A DNA stretch of 64,000 nt, from the NCBI RefSeq assembly GCF_000003815.2, contig NC_049992.1:5577839-5641838 (forward strand), read 5' to 3'. Below the pieces are notes generated by a model that worked only from the letters and a program-made list of their open reading frames with translations, had not been told where the DNA came from and made no database searches. The position numbers and the translations under genes were made by a program. Below are positions 1-11,099 of this stretch, in pieces. The number at the start of each line of letters is the position of its first letter. The stretch's first letter is position 1. The stretch comes from Branchiostoma floridae (Eukaryota; Chordata; Leptocardii; Amphioxiformes; Branchiostomatidae).

Positions 1-260
1 GGCCGGCCGACTTCTTTAGCGTACTATTGCCTCTATTTGTCCAATTTCTACAATTAGACCACCGATCCACGTAGCCTGGTAGAGGCTAATTACTGGAGAT
101 GCTGGATGTGATTTTGGACACTGACACTGAAGTACAAAAGCTATCGGATGGTATCAGAAACGTCTGGCCGTTTCTTAAGTCATACCCAGTTTCCTGAGTC
201 ACTGTTAGGCCATGTTAACATGGTTCTATGGATGACACCCACGCGCGCATCATTTTTCAG
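1..260. repeat. Mosaic of dispersed repeat fragments
   Basis: Three pieces recur elsewhere in the window. TTTGTCCAATTT and GCCTGGTAGAG (about 37-90) recur at 24210-24270. The block around 128-170, ending GAAACGTCTGGCCGTTTC, matches a block at 33683-33726 that resembles a hammerhead core. The piece at 205-260 (ATGGATGACACCC, then a CGCGCG run) recurs inverted at 19380-19418. No coding potential is seen. The element class is inferred only. Confidence 0.6.
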
Positions 261-628
261 CCATTTTCGGTCATTTCCTAATTTAAAGAAAACGTTTTGA
301 ACATACTGTTAACCTTTTGAAATTATCAGAAAAATGAGAAAATATATGCCGTAGATTGCGAGAAAAATATCGTAAAACGTATAATGACGTCATAGAATGT
401 CAACACCGATTCCAAGGTTTAAGAAGATGGTGAGAAACATGAAAAATCTATTGTTCGGTATACCATACTTTTATTACATATCATAATGCAGGAAACTTTT
501 TGCCAAGCTATTTTGATCGCGCGCTCGAATCAGTATAAACCCATAAACATTGGGCTTATTTGGCATAAAGGAATGTGTGTTTAGTACCATCATTATAATC
601 ATGGAGGGAAAATAATGAATTATTATAG

Positions 629-657
629 ATGTGTGTGTGCGTGTGGGTGTGTGTGAG
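629..657. repeat. (GT)n microsatellite
   Basis: An imperfect GT/GC dinucleotide run. Open frames crossing it are artefacts of the repeat. Confidence 0.85.
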
Positions 658-966
658 TGGCGTAACATTAAATGCAATGTTATCAACGCTGTCAGTTGTG
701 AATAGAAGAATTATGGTTGAGGAAATAAGGAGATTCAGAAATTCTGTATGCCAGAGGCTGGTGTTCAGAAGCCGGAAGCCTCGAGGAAATTGCAAGTGTC
801 AAGTGTCGGTTTGAATTGGCGGTTTTTGATGGATGCTTTTTTCTTTAATTGGATGTGTAATGTGAGAGACGGTATCAGCCACCGACACCTTAAATCAAGG
901 AATGAAGATTAGATATCAAACCTTGCTTTACTTGATTGAAAAAAAAAATAATCGCAGAGAACACAT

Positions 967-1154
967 CCTACGCAGTTACATCCAACAGCCAAACCGCCTG
1001 TCTGGATGACTACCCTGCTCTCTCAACCGTCACCCTCTGATTGACTGACAGCTGGTTGGGGAGAACGTCCACAGGAACTAAGAGTGATGGTTGAAAGAGC
1101 AGGGTACATCCAGACAGGCGGTTTGGCTGTTGGATGTCCCTAGCCCTGCGTAGG
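967..1154. mobile_element. Foldback/MITE-like inverted repeat
   Basis: The arms 967-1035 and about 1084-1154 are near-perfect inverted copies. Both contain CATCCAACAGCCAAACCGCC on one strand or the other, and the outer ends are CCTACGCAG and CTGCGTAGG. The loop is about 50 bp and no gene is present. No clear target-site duplication was found, so the superfamily is unknown. Confidence 0.75.
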
Positions 1155-1437
1155 AGGACGAGGGAATACTTCAGATGGAAACTTTATTTTTGGCGACACC
1201 TCAGGGGTGTAGCCTTTCGTGCGTACAATCGTCGTGGTTGCTGTCACCTTGCCATTGCGGGATTTAGTGGCTCCTCTGACTGCAATAGGACTGCCATTAG
1301 ATATCTATTTCCGCTAGAAAAACACTTTTTAAGACTTTTCTCACTTTACCCAGGTGTGTAATTAATACATGACTGTCGCTGGGAGAGAAAGGGCAGTGGA
1401 AGGAAAACTGTCGTCCTGAAAACACAATTGATATCAA

Positions 1438-1473
1438 TTGTTGTGCAATAAAGTTATTATTATTATTATCATA
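1438..1473 (+). repeat. Retroposon-type 3' tail with (ATT)n
   Basis: The sequence GTTGTGCAATAAAGTTATTA runs into an ATT array. The same motif occurs in reverse orientation at 50612-50640, and a similar tail with ATTC units lies at 4684-4722. A polyadenylation-like motif joined to a short simple repeat is typical of non-LTR or SINE 3' ends. Another ATT/ATC tail lies at 1688-1731. Confidence 0.5.
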
Positions 1474-1754
1474 TGTGTAAATATATCTCCATGGGTTTTA
1501 AAAAGAGAGAAGAAAGCATTACATGTAGCGGTTAACAATAGTGTATGATGTATTCTACAGAAATACATGATGCTTTTGTTCCTTTCTCTTCTATATAGTT
1601 TAGTTTAGAATTACTGCATAAGTTTAGTTCTTCTTTTTAATCCATTAGACCAAACGTGGTCCCTTGTGCATTTCGCCTACGAGCATGAACATGCAATGAA
1701 GATTATTATTATTATCATTATCATTAATCAACGATATACCCCCCCCCCTCCCAG

Positions 1755-3269
1755 GTCGGTGCCCTAGTGATGCCCCCCGCCGCCCTGACCACGCTGTTCG
1801 GAGAGTGGATCTTCCCGCAGCCCTTCTGTCCCATCTGGGTGTCGTTTGACGTCATGCTGTGTAGCGCCTCCATCCTCAACCTGTGCGCCATCAGTCTGGA
1901 CAGGTGAGGGGCATGCCTTTCTTTCATTATTAATCCGGAAACAAACAAACAAACAAACAACAACAGCAAAATATTAAGACTGTTAAAGAAATAGTCATAA
2001 CTTGAAAGTTTATCTGTGTTGGTAGAAGTTATTATTAAAGTAGTTAAACTATAATTTCCAACCCAAAAATTGGACTCACCCAAATTTTCGTCTGAACAGC
2101 AGCAGTCTTTGTCAAGGAATGAACAATCCACTGCTGTCGTGACGTCAACTTAAAACCACGGCGAATAATTCAGCTTTAACAGTAAACCCCTACTTGGCAA
2201 TTGCCTCGAATTTCACACAAATTGAGAGAGCTTAAAACCGAGAGAGAACTCTCCAGTTTCTCCACATAGCAAAATTAAATCCCTATGCAACTTTCTACTT
2301 AATCTTCGGCGACAATTGCAAGCAATAATGATGTCACGCTATGCCAGAAGACATGTCAAAACTCAATATCTATTTTTTTCTTCCATTTTTTCTAGATTCA
2401 TCCAGATCACGAACGGGCTTCAGCACGGGACCTACATGACCCGTACCCGTGTGGCTGTCCTCATCACCGTAGCCTGGCTCCTGTCCATCCTGACGTCATT
2501 TCCGCCCATCAACCTCGGCCTCCATGAGCACGCCGGCTTCCCTACCCTCACCAACCTGACCTTCCTCACTGTGACCCCTCAGTGTATCTTTGACCCCAAC
2601 ATGACCTACGCCCTGATTGGTTCAATCGTGACCTTTTACATCCCTCTCACCGCCATCTTGTTCACATACGGGACAATATTCCGCGAGGCAAAACGACAAG
2701 CAGCCCGGGTGGCCGCTCTGAACGTACAACTTCGCAACGAGGGGCGGAACAACAGAGGAAGAACAGGTGCTAACGGCATCACGTCACTGAAAGCCATCCG
2801 TACGCTTGGCATCATCCTCGGTGCGTTCATGATCACGTGGCTTCCGTTCTTCATCGCTAACGTGGTGCGCCCGTTTTGCTACTGCGTGTCCGGACAGGTG
2901 TTTGAGGTGCTCACATGGCTGGGATGGTTCAACTCAGCGCTCAACCCCATCATATACCCTCTCTTCATGAAGGACTTCAAACGTGTCTTCAAGAAGTACA
3001 TGCCCTTCTGCAAGCGGGACGCGGGAGACTCTGTACATACAGTTCCAGAGGGAGCACAGCTAGGGAAGCCTGCGTACACGCGCTCGGAGTTTGTGAGCGA
3101 ACAAGTTCCCGGCCCAGCCACCATATCTTGTCGGGACCCGCCAGTGTGTCCACCCGTCGCCCCCACCATGCGCAGAGCAAGCGCGCCTCCGTCGCTTCAT
3201 GAACTTAAGTCATTGCAAGAACCTTGCTTCCGGGGACCGGCTAGACTATCTTTAACGTTAAATGAATGA
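1755..3269 (+). CDS. 5-HT6-like serotonin receptor (class A GPCR), 3' part
   Basis: Two coding exons: 1755-1903 and 2396-3269 (stop). The intron splits the DR(Y/F) codon run at phase 2, a common position in amine receptors. Exon A covers late TM2 to TM3 and contains [20 protein letters not shown], with the amine-binding Asp of TM3. Exon B covers TM4-TM7 and the tail: second-loop Cys (TPQCIFDP), TM5 Ser and Thr placed as in human 5-HT6, TM6 TWLPFF, and NPIIYP in TM7. The TM6-TM7 stretch and VLTWLG match 5-HT6 better than other amine receptors I know. ICL3 is short (about 45 residues), and the tail is about 100 residues with Cys and Ser/Pro. The protein should signal at the plasma membrane, probably through Gs by family. 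Oddities: DRF replaces DRY, and a run of C lies just before the 1755 acceptor. The exon encoding the N terminus and TM1 is not in view, so this is partial. Confidence 0.88.
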
Positions 3270-4915
3270 AAACCTTTATTGTACATTTTTGCCCAACCGA
3301 GCTAAGCACAGGTCACCACAGGGACAGATCATACACCTAGTCTAACAGTTTGCCTTCTTCTCGCTCAGTCGTGGTGATATTCAAAATGTAGGTTTGTATG
3401 GGTTTAGTAATAGTCGGTTAAATGAATGCTGCATAGTGAAATCTGGTGACATCGACCACTTCTGAAAGAACGAAAAAAACGACTAGAGTATATAAGTAGA
3501 CAGATAGCCACTATAGGCAGGATATTTTATGATTGAGTCAATGAGAAAAATGATATTGTCGACAAGCTAAAATGACCCCAGTGTATCCAAATATGTAAAT
3601 ATGGTTTTGTAGTGTGCATGTGCACATGTATCTTGAATTACTAAGTAATCAAGATAGACATTTTATTGTAGATTTTTACAAGTCTAAAGTAGCCGAAGTT
3701 ATCTTTTACACACACAGTCTCTGTTGAGCAGTGGTTGAACGACGGTACCTAGTGAATTTTGTACAAGTCCAACATTAAGCTCGAATTCTTCTTCAAGCCA
3801 CCTTTACTCGAGTATTTTACTATCTTGTTTCTAATGATTGATATAGCGTGCTAAGGCTACTTGGTGTGTCTTTAGACACAGTGTTGAAAGAGGACAGTAC
3901 TCTTTAAATTGTCCTCTTAATTGAATTGAAATACTTTCGACTGCGCCAATATATTCTAGTAGCACGAAGAAATGATTTTAATATGAACATGATAATGTGT
4001 ATATATTTGATGATCTTGCCGTATGTATATATCTTATTGTCGATTGTAAGAATGATGTGTCGATGTAGAAGATGCGACTTAAGGACGTTATCTGTTTATC
4101 TTACAGTCTTAAAGTAACTTTCTTTAATTATGTACAAATACAGCATATGTCATTTATTCTAATGGACAACAGAATAAAAATTCAAACCAAACAACGTTTT
4201 TACAAAGCTTCAAAGAAAACTTTTTTCCTTCTCTACATAGCTACACTAGCCTCAGCCGGAACGATATGATGATCACATGGTATTGTTTAGAAAAAAGATC
4301 TTTACCATAAAGGTAGTATCTTAAGCTTACTGCAGTTAGGGCACCAGTGCGGCACTCAAAGACCTTATCCCACTTGTCATGAAAATAGCGAATATGAATT
4401 CCATTTTGTCATGACCTGTCCTACTTACAGTTAAGAAAAATAAGCGCTGTAACAGAGTATCAGAACTAGAATACATTTTACCCATCTGGGACGCTTACCA
4501 TTATCTTCCATGTACTGCTAACATGTCCAACTCCTATATCCGAATTCGTAGGTCAATATATCTGTACATTGTTCAAAATACGGGACCAGATCTGACTGTG
4601 TTGTAAGCATTGTAATCTTATTGATGATATTTTTGTTATTTTGTAGAAGTATGTTGTTTAGTAGAGTTGCCATACGTTGTATCCTGTACAGTTGTCGAGC
4701 AATAAAGTTCATTCATTCATCGCCGATGCTCGTATTGCCTAGGGCCCTTACAAGTGTAAGCGCTGTTAGGAAAGACTGATTCAGTCGGACTAGTTTAAGA
4801 GGGCCTACACACTGACGCCAAATAAGCAGGAATCAAGCAGAACAAGTCGGAATGAATAATTTGCAAAATTCGTGCCACATTCGGTCGGGTGGGTATTCCA
4901 AATCGACCTTATATC
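3270..4915. other. Intergenic, AT-rich, no gene seen
   Basis: No coding exon was recognised. The only structured item is the retroposon-like tail near 4684-4722 (GAGCAATAAAGTTCATTCATT). An AATAAA at 4173-4178 is too far from the receptor stop to assign. Confidence 0.5.
4684..4722 (+). repeat. Retroposon-type 3' tail with (ATTC)n
   Basis: GAGCAATAAAGTTCATTCATT resembles the 3' terminus of a non-LTR or SINE element. Upstream sequence is not recognisable as coding. Confidence 0.4.
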
Positions 4916-5149
4916 CCCTTCACACGAGAAGAATTGAACCGAAATGCCGTCATAATAACTATTCTTTGTCTATTCCTGGGTATCTGTAGTGCATTCTCAC
5001 TGCGTTCCAGATATTATTTTCATGTTTTGGCCACATTCTGGCAGGATTTTAAAGTGGCTTGGCGTTTCGGTAACCGGTTCTCCATCGAACGAGATCAGAA
5101 TGTTTCGAATAATGTTGGAATGCCGTAGAATGCGGCTATACTGTAGTTA

Positions 5150-5727
5150 CGAGGGGCGTGCAATAAGTAATGGTCCTGACCCACTTCCAGTTGTCTGATC
5201 TAAATGAAATTTTGTCTGTGTAATAATTCATATCTCTATGGGTTATGTTGCAAAAGACAGCTCTGAACTATTTGTGGTTTCTGATTTACTGGTGTTTGAA
5301 CTTAGTCAGGTGCGAAATGGACCAGGTGTGAAATGGAACCAGTTGAGTGTCGCGCAGTGATCCGGTTTTTGTATTTGAAAGGACGCACACCAAAGAAGAC
5401 TTTTGATGAAATAAATGAAACTTATGGTGATGATGCCCCATCATATGACCTTGTAAAACGCTGGCATCCTGAATTCAAACGTGGCTGGAAGTCTGTGGAA
5501 ACAGCTCCCAGACCTGGTCGTCCCTCTTGTGCCATTGATGAGGCATCAGTTGGAGGACCAACCTGGGGTGTCCTACAAAATCGGTGTCCAGAGCTGCATC
5601 AAACGATGGGAGAAATGCATAACTCTGGGTGATTCCTATGAAGAGAAAGACTAATAACTGTGCCAAGTTTCATTAATCTCCTGCTATGGGAAATGGGTCA
5701 GGACCATTACTAATTGCACGCCCCTCG
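5150..5727 (+). mobile_element. Internally deleted mariner-type (Tc1/mariner) element
   Basis: The ends are near-perfect terminal inverted repeats: CGAGGGGCGTGCAATAAGTA at left and its complement at right (TAATTGCACGCCCCTCG). It is flanked by TA on both sides (5148-5149 and 5728-5729), the known target duplication of this superfamily. At 578 bp it is much shorter than an autonomous mariner of about 1.3 kb, and it cannot encode the D,D34D catalytic domain. Confidence 0.92.
5333..5654 (+). pseudogene. Mariner transposase remnant, N- and C-terminal ends joined
   Basis: The start MEPVECRAVIRFLYLKGRTP and the following residues to about 80 are the paired helix-turn-helix DNA-binding region of mariner transposases, including the ETAPRPGRPS linker. 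After about residue 80 the sequence jumps to the C-terminal end (CIKRW-like, then GDSYEEKD and stop) in another frame. The catalytic core is absent. This is the footprint of an internal deletion, leaving a fragment unable to catalyse transposition. Confidence 0.88.
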
Positions 5728-6378
5728 TAGAATCCACTTTGAACGCCGTTCGATATTTTTCCACTTCAAACGCGCCTCGAAAGTTTTGAGCATGACAAAA
5801 GCATTTGGAATGGCCTCAAATATGGGCAGAAATATCTAGAGCGCAGTGAGAATTTCTAGAACGCACTTCGAATACCGAGAAATATACATAATGTAGTAAT
5901 TATGACGGCATTCCGGCTCACTCCGATTTTCGAGTGAAGGGACGTCGACCTTCAGAAGTGGCGCGTCAATCCATCAACATTACCTCAGTAGAAAGACAGA
6001 GACGTATTGGTGGTAAAAAGGTGCCATCCCATTACTAAGAGCGGCTTGAAAAGACTTTGAAAAGACTTTGAAAACGTCGCACCTTTCTGGAACCAACCCT
6101 CTATGATGGATGGAGTAGACAGACTGTCTTTACCCACTGGTCCATCCTTTGTGTTTTGAGGAGACAGCTGGGTCATATGAAAAGACTCTAGTTCAGTATC
6201 TACTTTTGCTCTACTTAAAAACATTAGCGTATGTGAGGCTTTGGGTCTGATATCGAAGGCGCAATGCGTCTTGAAAAATGCTAATAACTTCTTCAAAAAG
6301 TATGTGTCTTAGCCTTAGTTCCATCTAAAAACTTGTGAATTTCGGACTCCTACATTAGCTAAAGGTGCTCTCACATAA

Positions 6379-6552
6379 GTTGTGCGATCGTTGTACGATT
6401 TTGACACCAAGCAGGTTGTGACAGAACCAACCACCTCACAAGGATCCAAAACAACCTTTTGTGTAGCAAGACAGCTAGAATTTAAAGCATACATTCATAG
6501 CTGTCCAAAAAAAAAAAGCCCGAAGTTAGCGATCGTACGGCGATCCCACGAC
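6379..6552. mobile_element. Small inverted-repeat element
   Basis: GTTGTGCGATCGTTGTACGAT at the left end and the complement of GATCGTACGGCGATCCCACG at the right end match at about four positions in five. The interior is non-coding. Related GTGCGATCG sequence occurs near 24530. Assignment as a MITE is inference. Confidence 0.5.
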
Positions 6553-7279
6553 CTGTATGACCGCGCCCTAAAATGACGAGCAGGCTATTCCTGCCTTAAA
6601 GTCTGGAGATTTTTCTTTTACCCATGTGTACAAAGCTAAACTTGGTAGATTGATCCCTTGTTACACCCTTTGAAAATCCTAGAAATTAGAATTATGGAGT
6701 TAGAAGCATGAATAGCATCTTAAACTAGAAAGACAATATCTTCGAGAAAACAGAGAATGTTTCCCTATACTATACCACCCAGCGCACTCTTAGTGTTGTG
6801 TGCGCGTAAAAAACAACAACTTGTATTTACAATAACAGCTGTGACGGGGTTATCTGAAAGGATTGGAGCCGGCCTATGGATTTCCAAATACAAATAAGAA
6901 GTAGGTCAAGATGTAGATGAGGGGAGAGGACCCCCCCCCCCGCCCCCCCTTGAAGAACGTAGTCAGATACACTTGTATGTAGCTTAGAAAAAGAATCAAA
7001 GGAGTTCTTCTCCAGCTACACGCGTACGGTGCTGTGTATCGGTTTCCTGACAACAGCTAACACCCAATCTAAGCTATGATTGGCTACTGACAGACGAAAT
7101 AGGAGAAAGAAAAAGAAGACAAACGCAATGTTTTTATATCATTGTTAGATTGTTTTTATGCATAAGCCCTGGTCCTCAGCACAGATTTTTATCCAGTTGT
7201 GGAGATTGAATATTGTCTACCTTTCCATAGCCTCCGGCTAGTTAGGTAGCCCTGGCAGGCTGTATTTCTCTCTATACAG

Positions 7280-7302
7280 CCGAATAAATCAAATCAAATC
7301 AA
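7280..7302 (+). repeat. Retroposon-type tail, (AAATC)n
   Basis: CCGAATAAATCAAATCAAATC follows a diverged sequence with no frame. A similar tail (AATAAAGTTTGATTTGG) is at 12105-12130. Confidence 0.4.
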
Positions 7303-8334
7303 TTTAGGACATATTCTATTTTTGGGATACAATTTGAAAGAAATTTTGATCAATAAGGATCTTCATATGATAGAAAATGAGTAATCTACGAGTATATTAC
7401 AGCAATACCATTCAATTCAGAGTAATGTTTTGGGCCGCCTGCAGCGTAAGATAGATTATTTAATTAGAGGAAATGACTATATAAGAAGTAATGCACTTCA
7501 TGGCCTTGTAGCTGAAGAGGGTCAAAGCCCTTCGCTGCACGCCCGTTGCAACGTGCAATTTGATTTTATTAAGTTTATTTGCAAGTTCATGCCCGTAGGC
7601 TACTTGCAAGTACATGGCAGAAACAAAGATAGGGGATATGCATGTAACAATGCAGAGTGATAAACATTATTGTACTACTCAAAAACTAATTTTGGCTAAA
7701 TCTAGATAGTATCGGTTTGACTTATTTCTTTGGGAGCAGAGGAAGAAAAATAGCTACACTTTTTTTTACAATTTGTGGGTTTTGTAATTTTAAGAGGAAA
7801 GAGGTTTTATGTTCATCCGGAAATTTGGTAAGGCTGGGGAATGTATACGTAATCGTGATTTCTTTACATTAATGTGGTTCTTTTGGTGTGGTTACAGAAA
7901 TAAGATGCGTTTCGTCTTCCACTTCTTTAGATGAACAGCATTTACAATTCTTTCGCACACTGCTAATCTCTTAATTTGAATATACAAATGTAGTAAGTGA
8001 AGAGTGACAGTAACACCCTTTACAAACACACCGTCGTTAGTGCATGCGAAACACCAGAAAGGTTAGAAAAGGTCAAATAAGACATGCACACACAGTTTGG
8101 CCGCTGGTAGCCCAGACCTCGGTCAGGCCCCAAGATATTAAAAAGGGCAGAAACCAATATCCGGATTCACGAGCGTGTAAAAACTTATTATGCTATGAAT
8201 GGATCTTAGATCAAGTTCATGTCAGGGTCAAGAAGGGGAGAGTACAAGGAAAGACTTTTATAAGACGCGGCATTCATTTCTTCCATGTTTGTTGTCTAGA
8301 GCCGAGGTAATAACTGTATTCCCTTCACGAGATA

Positions 8335-8867
8335 TCCACTTCCACTCCAGAAGGAAGAGTTATTTTCAAATAGATTGTGTCAATGAATATTTAATCAGCC
8401 GACTTTTTACGGAATCCCACTTAAGGTGAATTACACAAGGTGTTCTTGTTAAACAATATGACACTCGCTCGACCCAACTTGTAAATACACTTCCTTCATC
8501 ATACAAATGTTGGGCATCCCTGTTACATTCTATCTGACCCTTAACCTCCTTCATGAACTCAATGGAAAGCGGCCAGCAAGCCGATCTTCTCGATCATGAA
8601 TAATAAAGGTTCAAACAAATATATGGTTTGGAACTTAACTTTTGTCAGGCCTTGTCAGAAACATTGTATTCAGTCATAAGCTCAGATTACTTACTTCAAT
8701 CAAAGGATATTCCGGCAATTTAGTAGAATACTAAATGATTTTATGCACCCGTGACTAGTAGGTAATTTATCGTATGATCTGAAGTAGTATGCATTTTCTG
8801 CTACCAAATTTTGGTATCTATCGATAAACAACACTCTTTTTTGGAGCTTGAGACTCCTTTCACTCAA
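8335..8867. mobile_element. Diverged copy of the 17.3-kb TTAA element
   Basis: Similarity to 17323-17856 holds in order over the whole length: GTGTCAATGAAT, then TAATCAGCCGA, GACACTC, TTTAGTAGAA, then GAAGTAGTA(A)TGC and TATCTATCG. The terminal TTAA and the GGGGCACTCC ends have decayed in this copy. It is non-coding. Confidence 0.7.
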
Positions 8868-9818
8868 GATATGCCGCTCTACCTTAAGTTATACTGGAGT
8901 TAGACATAAACGCTAAATAAATGACACGTCGTGCTTTATATCCAAGGTCCCGAAGCTCACCTTTAGTAGACCAATAAATTATATCGACATAGTTAAGATG
9001 CGAAATATCCTTGTGCTCAAATATTATACCGTTATAATCTACCACACAGCAATTGACTGCTATATATCTTAGTAAAGCCCTTTGCTTTTGTAAAAATGAC
9101 CAACGATTCCTAGTACCGTTTCGGTTCCGGTCGTGTTTAATTATCTGAGTTGAAATTACACACAGGTTTTATTTCTTGAAGTGCGAAACCATGATGTGAG
9201 CTTTAATTTCACTGACCATTTCCCCTATATGTAATGGCCCAAAGCTGTAACTGTTAACGTTTGTCACATAAAAGAAATAAATATCATTGATCCTTGTATC
9301 ACAGCAGGCCCAAAGTTGCTCCATTCTCTGTAATATATACACCAGGGATGATTCGGCTATCTTCATATATACTAGGGAATATCTCACTGAGACTGCGGCG
9401 TGTTTGCGGCGTCACTGCGATCGAGCAGTTTGACAGAGCGCTCAGCGAATTTTATCAATAAAAAAGCAAATCTTTTTACGTTAAGTGTATTTTGCTGTTT
9501 CTTTAGTTATACTTGCACGTTTTTCATGATATTGCCATGATAAATTCAAGGGTAGCACAAGTCCATGTTAGGTCACAGTAACGCCGCCAACATACTTCAG
9601 TCTAGCGTGATATACCCAATACCTCCTCAGCACTAAATCTCTTTCAAGCTTTCAGTTCTTATAATTTCTATTTCAGAGTATCACTCTTCGTGTACAATTC
9701 ATCACAAATCATCCATACCTATAGAAGGAGAAAATGCTATCGGCTTGACTTTCAATAGCCGGGGGAGGGGGGGGGGGGTCAATTAGCCCCTGACAGTGAG
9801 AGGGGTTTTTTTTTAAGG
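8868..9818. other. Intergenic region, no gene seen
   Basis: Unique AT-rich sequence with a G-rich homopolymer tract at 9761-9778. No exon or element ends were recognised. Confidence 0.5.
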
Positions 9819-10059
9819 TTGTGTAAGGCCTACGTCACATTTTCAAACGTTAAACTGGGCCCGGTCTGGCAGCTTTCGGGTATACGTAAAGTATGATATA
9901 AAACTATATAATAATAAAAGACACCAAACTACACAAGACGTAAAGAGAAAAGTCATGGGCATTATTACTGTATTTTTTACGTACACATTTCTTTTTATCG
10001 TTTCTACAAACAGCCCGGCTGGGCCCCGGTTTGGAAATGTGACGTTAGGCTTACACAGG
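9819..10059. repeat. Inverted repeat (GGCCC-rich ends)
   Basis: The left arm (GTGTAAGGCCTACGTCACAT, then AAACTGGGCCCGG) is mirrored by the right arm (CCCGGCTGGGCCCCGGTTTG, then TGTGACGTTAGGCTTACAC). The interior is AT-rich. A related segment, GCTGGGCCCCTGTTTGGAAA, lies at 51511-51530 inside the TCAF-like gene. Confidence 0.7.
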
Positions 10060-10249
10060 CTGGCTGGATATTTTCCACTTTCTCGGTTTCCTTAGTAGCA
10101 CTAAAGCGTTCCTCATAAATGTAGATATAATTTACGTCTTGATGAAACCCAATAAGATATGACAATTTGTCGCATCTAAGAAACGCATCCGTATCTATGA
10201 TACGCCCCGGACAAGGAAATTGAAAACGCCCTCAAGACATATACATCAT

Positions 10250-10558
10250 TAACCTGGAATCCAGTCTACTTGTGGCACGGCCTTATACCGTAGTTAGTGC
10301 AGGCTCTCTACGGGGCCAGAGTATGTCTCCGCAGCCGGGATAATCACTCACACCCGGTAGGATTTTCACGCGGTTAGACTTTGCCCAGGGGGGGTTAACT
10401 GCTGGCCGGAGAATTATCCCCCTGGGCTAAAGTCTAACCGCGTGAAACTCCTACCGGGTGTGGCCGATTACCCCGGCGGCTGGGAGCTTCCCTGGCCCCA
10501 TACAAAGCCTGAACTAACTACGGTAGGCCGAGCCAGCAGTAGACTGGATTCCAGGTTA
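10250..10558. mobile_element. Mutator-like hairpin MITE with 9-bp target duplication
   Basis: This 309-bp element has arms of about 140 bp that are inverted copies. The ends are TAACCTGGAATCCAGTCTAC and its complement, and the inner arms share CGCGGTTAGACTTT. It is flanked by an exact 9-bp direct repeat, ATACATCAT (10241-10249 and 10559-10567). Long terminal inverted repeats with a 9-bp target duplication are the known signature of Mutator-like elements. No transposase is encoded. Confidence 0.85.
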
Positions 10559-10716
10559 ATACATCATCAATCAGATAGCACATGTTCGCTCCACGTGCGG
10601 CACAGGAAATGCTCTTTTTATAGCATTCTTTTCTCAGAAATAAAGCACATGATTGGGCACTTAATACGCTGCAACAGTATGGGGGATCCGTAGAAAAAGA
10701 AAGACAGAGATAATCT

Positions 10717-11065
10717 GGAAAGGGTACAGAACCAAGCTGCCAGATTTTGTACAAACAACTACAACAGGGATGCTAGTGTTACCAGAATGAAAACAGATCT
10801 GCAGTGGATGTCACTTGAAGACAGACAGAAAATTTCCCGACTTTGCATGATGTACAAAATGACCAGTAAATTAATTGACGTATACTGACTGATGAGTATC
10901 AAATACCAGCTAAAAAAAGAACAAAAAACAGCCATTCCTTCAAGTACCAGAGTTACCAACCTACGATTGATGTGATAGAAAATTCGCACATTCCCAGATC
11001 TATCGTAGAGTGGAATTTGTTATCACCGAACACAGTTTTTCTTCTCTGGTTGGTTTTAAAGAGCA
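10717..11065 (+). pseudogene. Non-LTR retrotransposon (LINE) ORF2 C-terminal remnant
   Basis: Translation with stops and one frame change gives ERVQNQAARF, then YNRDASVTRM, then LQWMSLEDRQKISRL and IPRSIVEWN. This spacing is typical of the region after the reverse transcriptase domain in chordate LINEs (RVQRRAARF, LxWxxLxxRR, PRTxxxWN). The RT catalytic motif itself is absent. It is a 5'-truncated, decayed copy. Confidence 0.8.
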
Positions 11066-11099
11066 CTTGCAGATAAAGGTTAGGTGTGACAGGTCGTTT

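Larger units (their letters stand above)
1..1754. other. Upstream region without a recognised gene
   Basis: This stretch was searched for the missing first exon of the receptor (TM1 with a G-N-x-x-V motif, and the start of TM2). Nothing convincing was found. It holds the repeats listed separately (1-260, 629-657, 967-1154, 1438-1473). The first exon is probably upstream of the window or too diverged to see by eye. Confidence 0.5.
4916..5941. mobile_element. Foldback element hosting a nested mariner deletion element
   Basis: The outer arms are diverged inverted copies. Left (4916-5008): CCCTTCACACGAGAA, later ATGCCGTCATAATA and TGCATTCTCACTGCG. Right (about 5850-5941): GCGCAGTGAGAAT, ATTATGACGGCAT and CGAGTGAAGGG. 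The centre is interrupted by a 578-bp mariner-type element (5150-5727). No transposase of its own is seen. Confidence 0.7.
5942..8334. other. Intergenic region, no gene seen
   Basis: It contains a small inverted-repeat element at 6379-6552, a mixed C/G homopolymer at 6941-6957, a retroposon-like tail (AAATC units) near 7280-7302, and GCAAGTTCATGCCCGTAGGC at 7580-7600, a dispersed motif also seen in inverted form near 1676-1698. Open frames here are short and show no family similarity. Confidence 0.5.

Noticed and set aside
1134-1361. Open frame of 75 codons as the missing first exon of the 5-HT6-like receptor
   Set aside because: It is Arg-rich, has no TM1 or G-N-x-x-V motif, and begins inside a foldback repeat.
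5333-5654. Functional mariner transposase
   Set aside because: Only about 80 N-terminal residues and the C-terminal end remain; the catalytic core is deleted.
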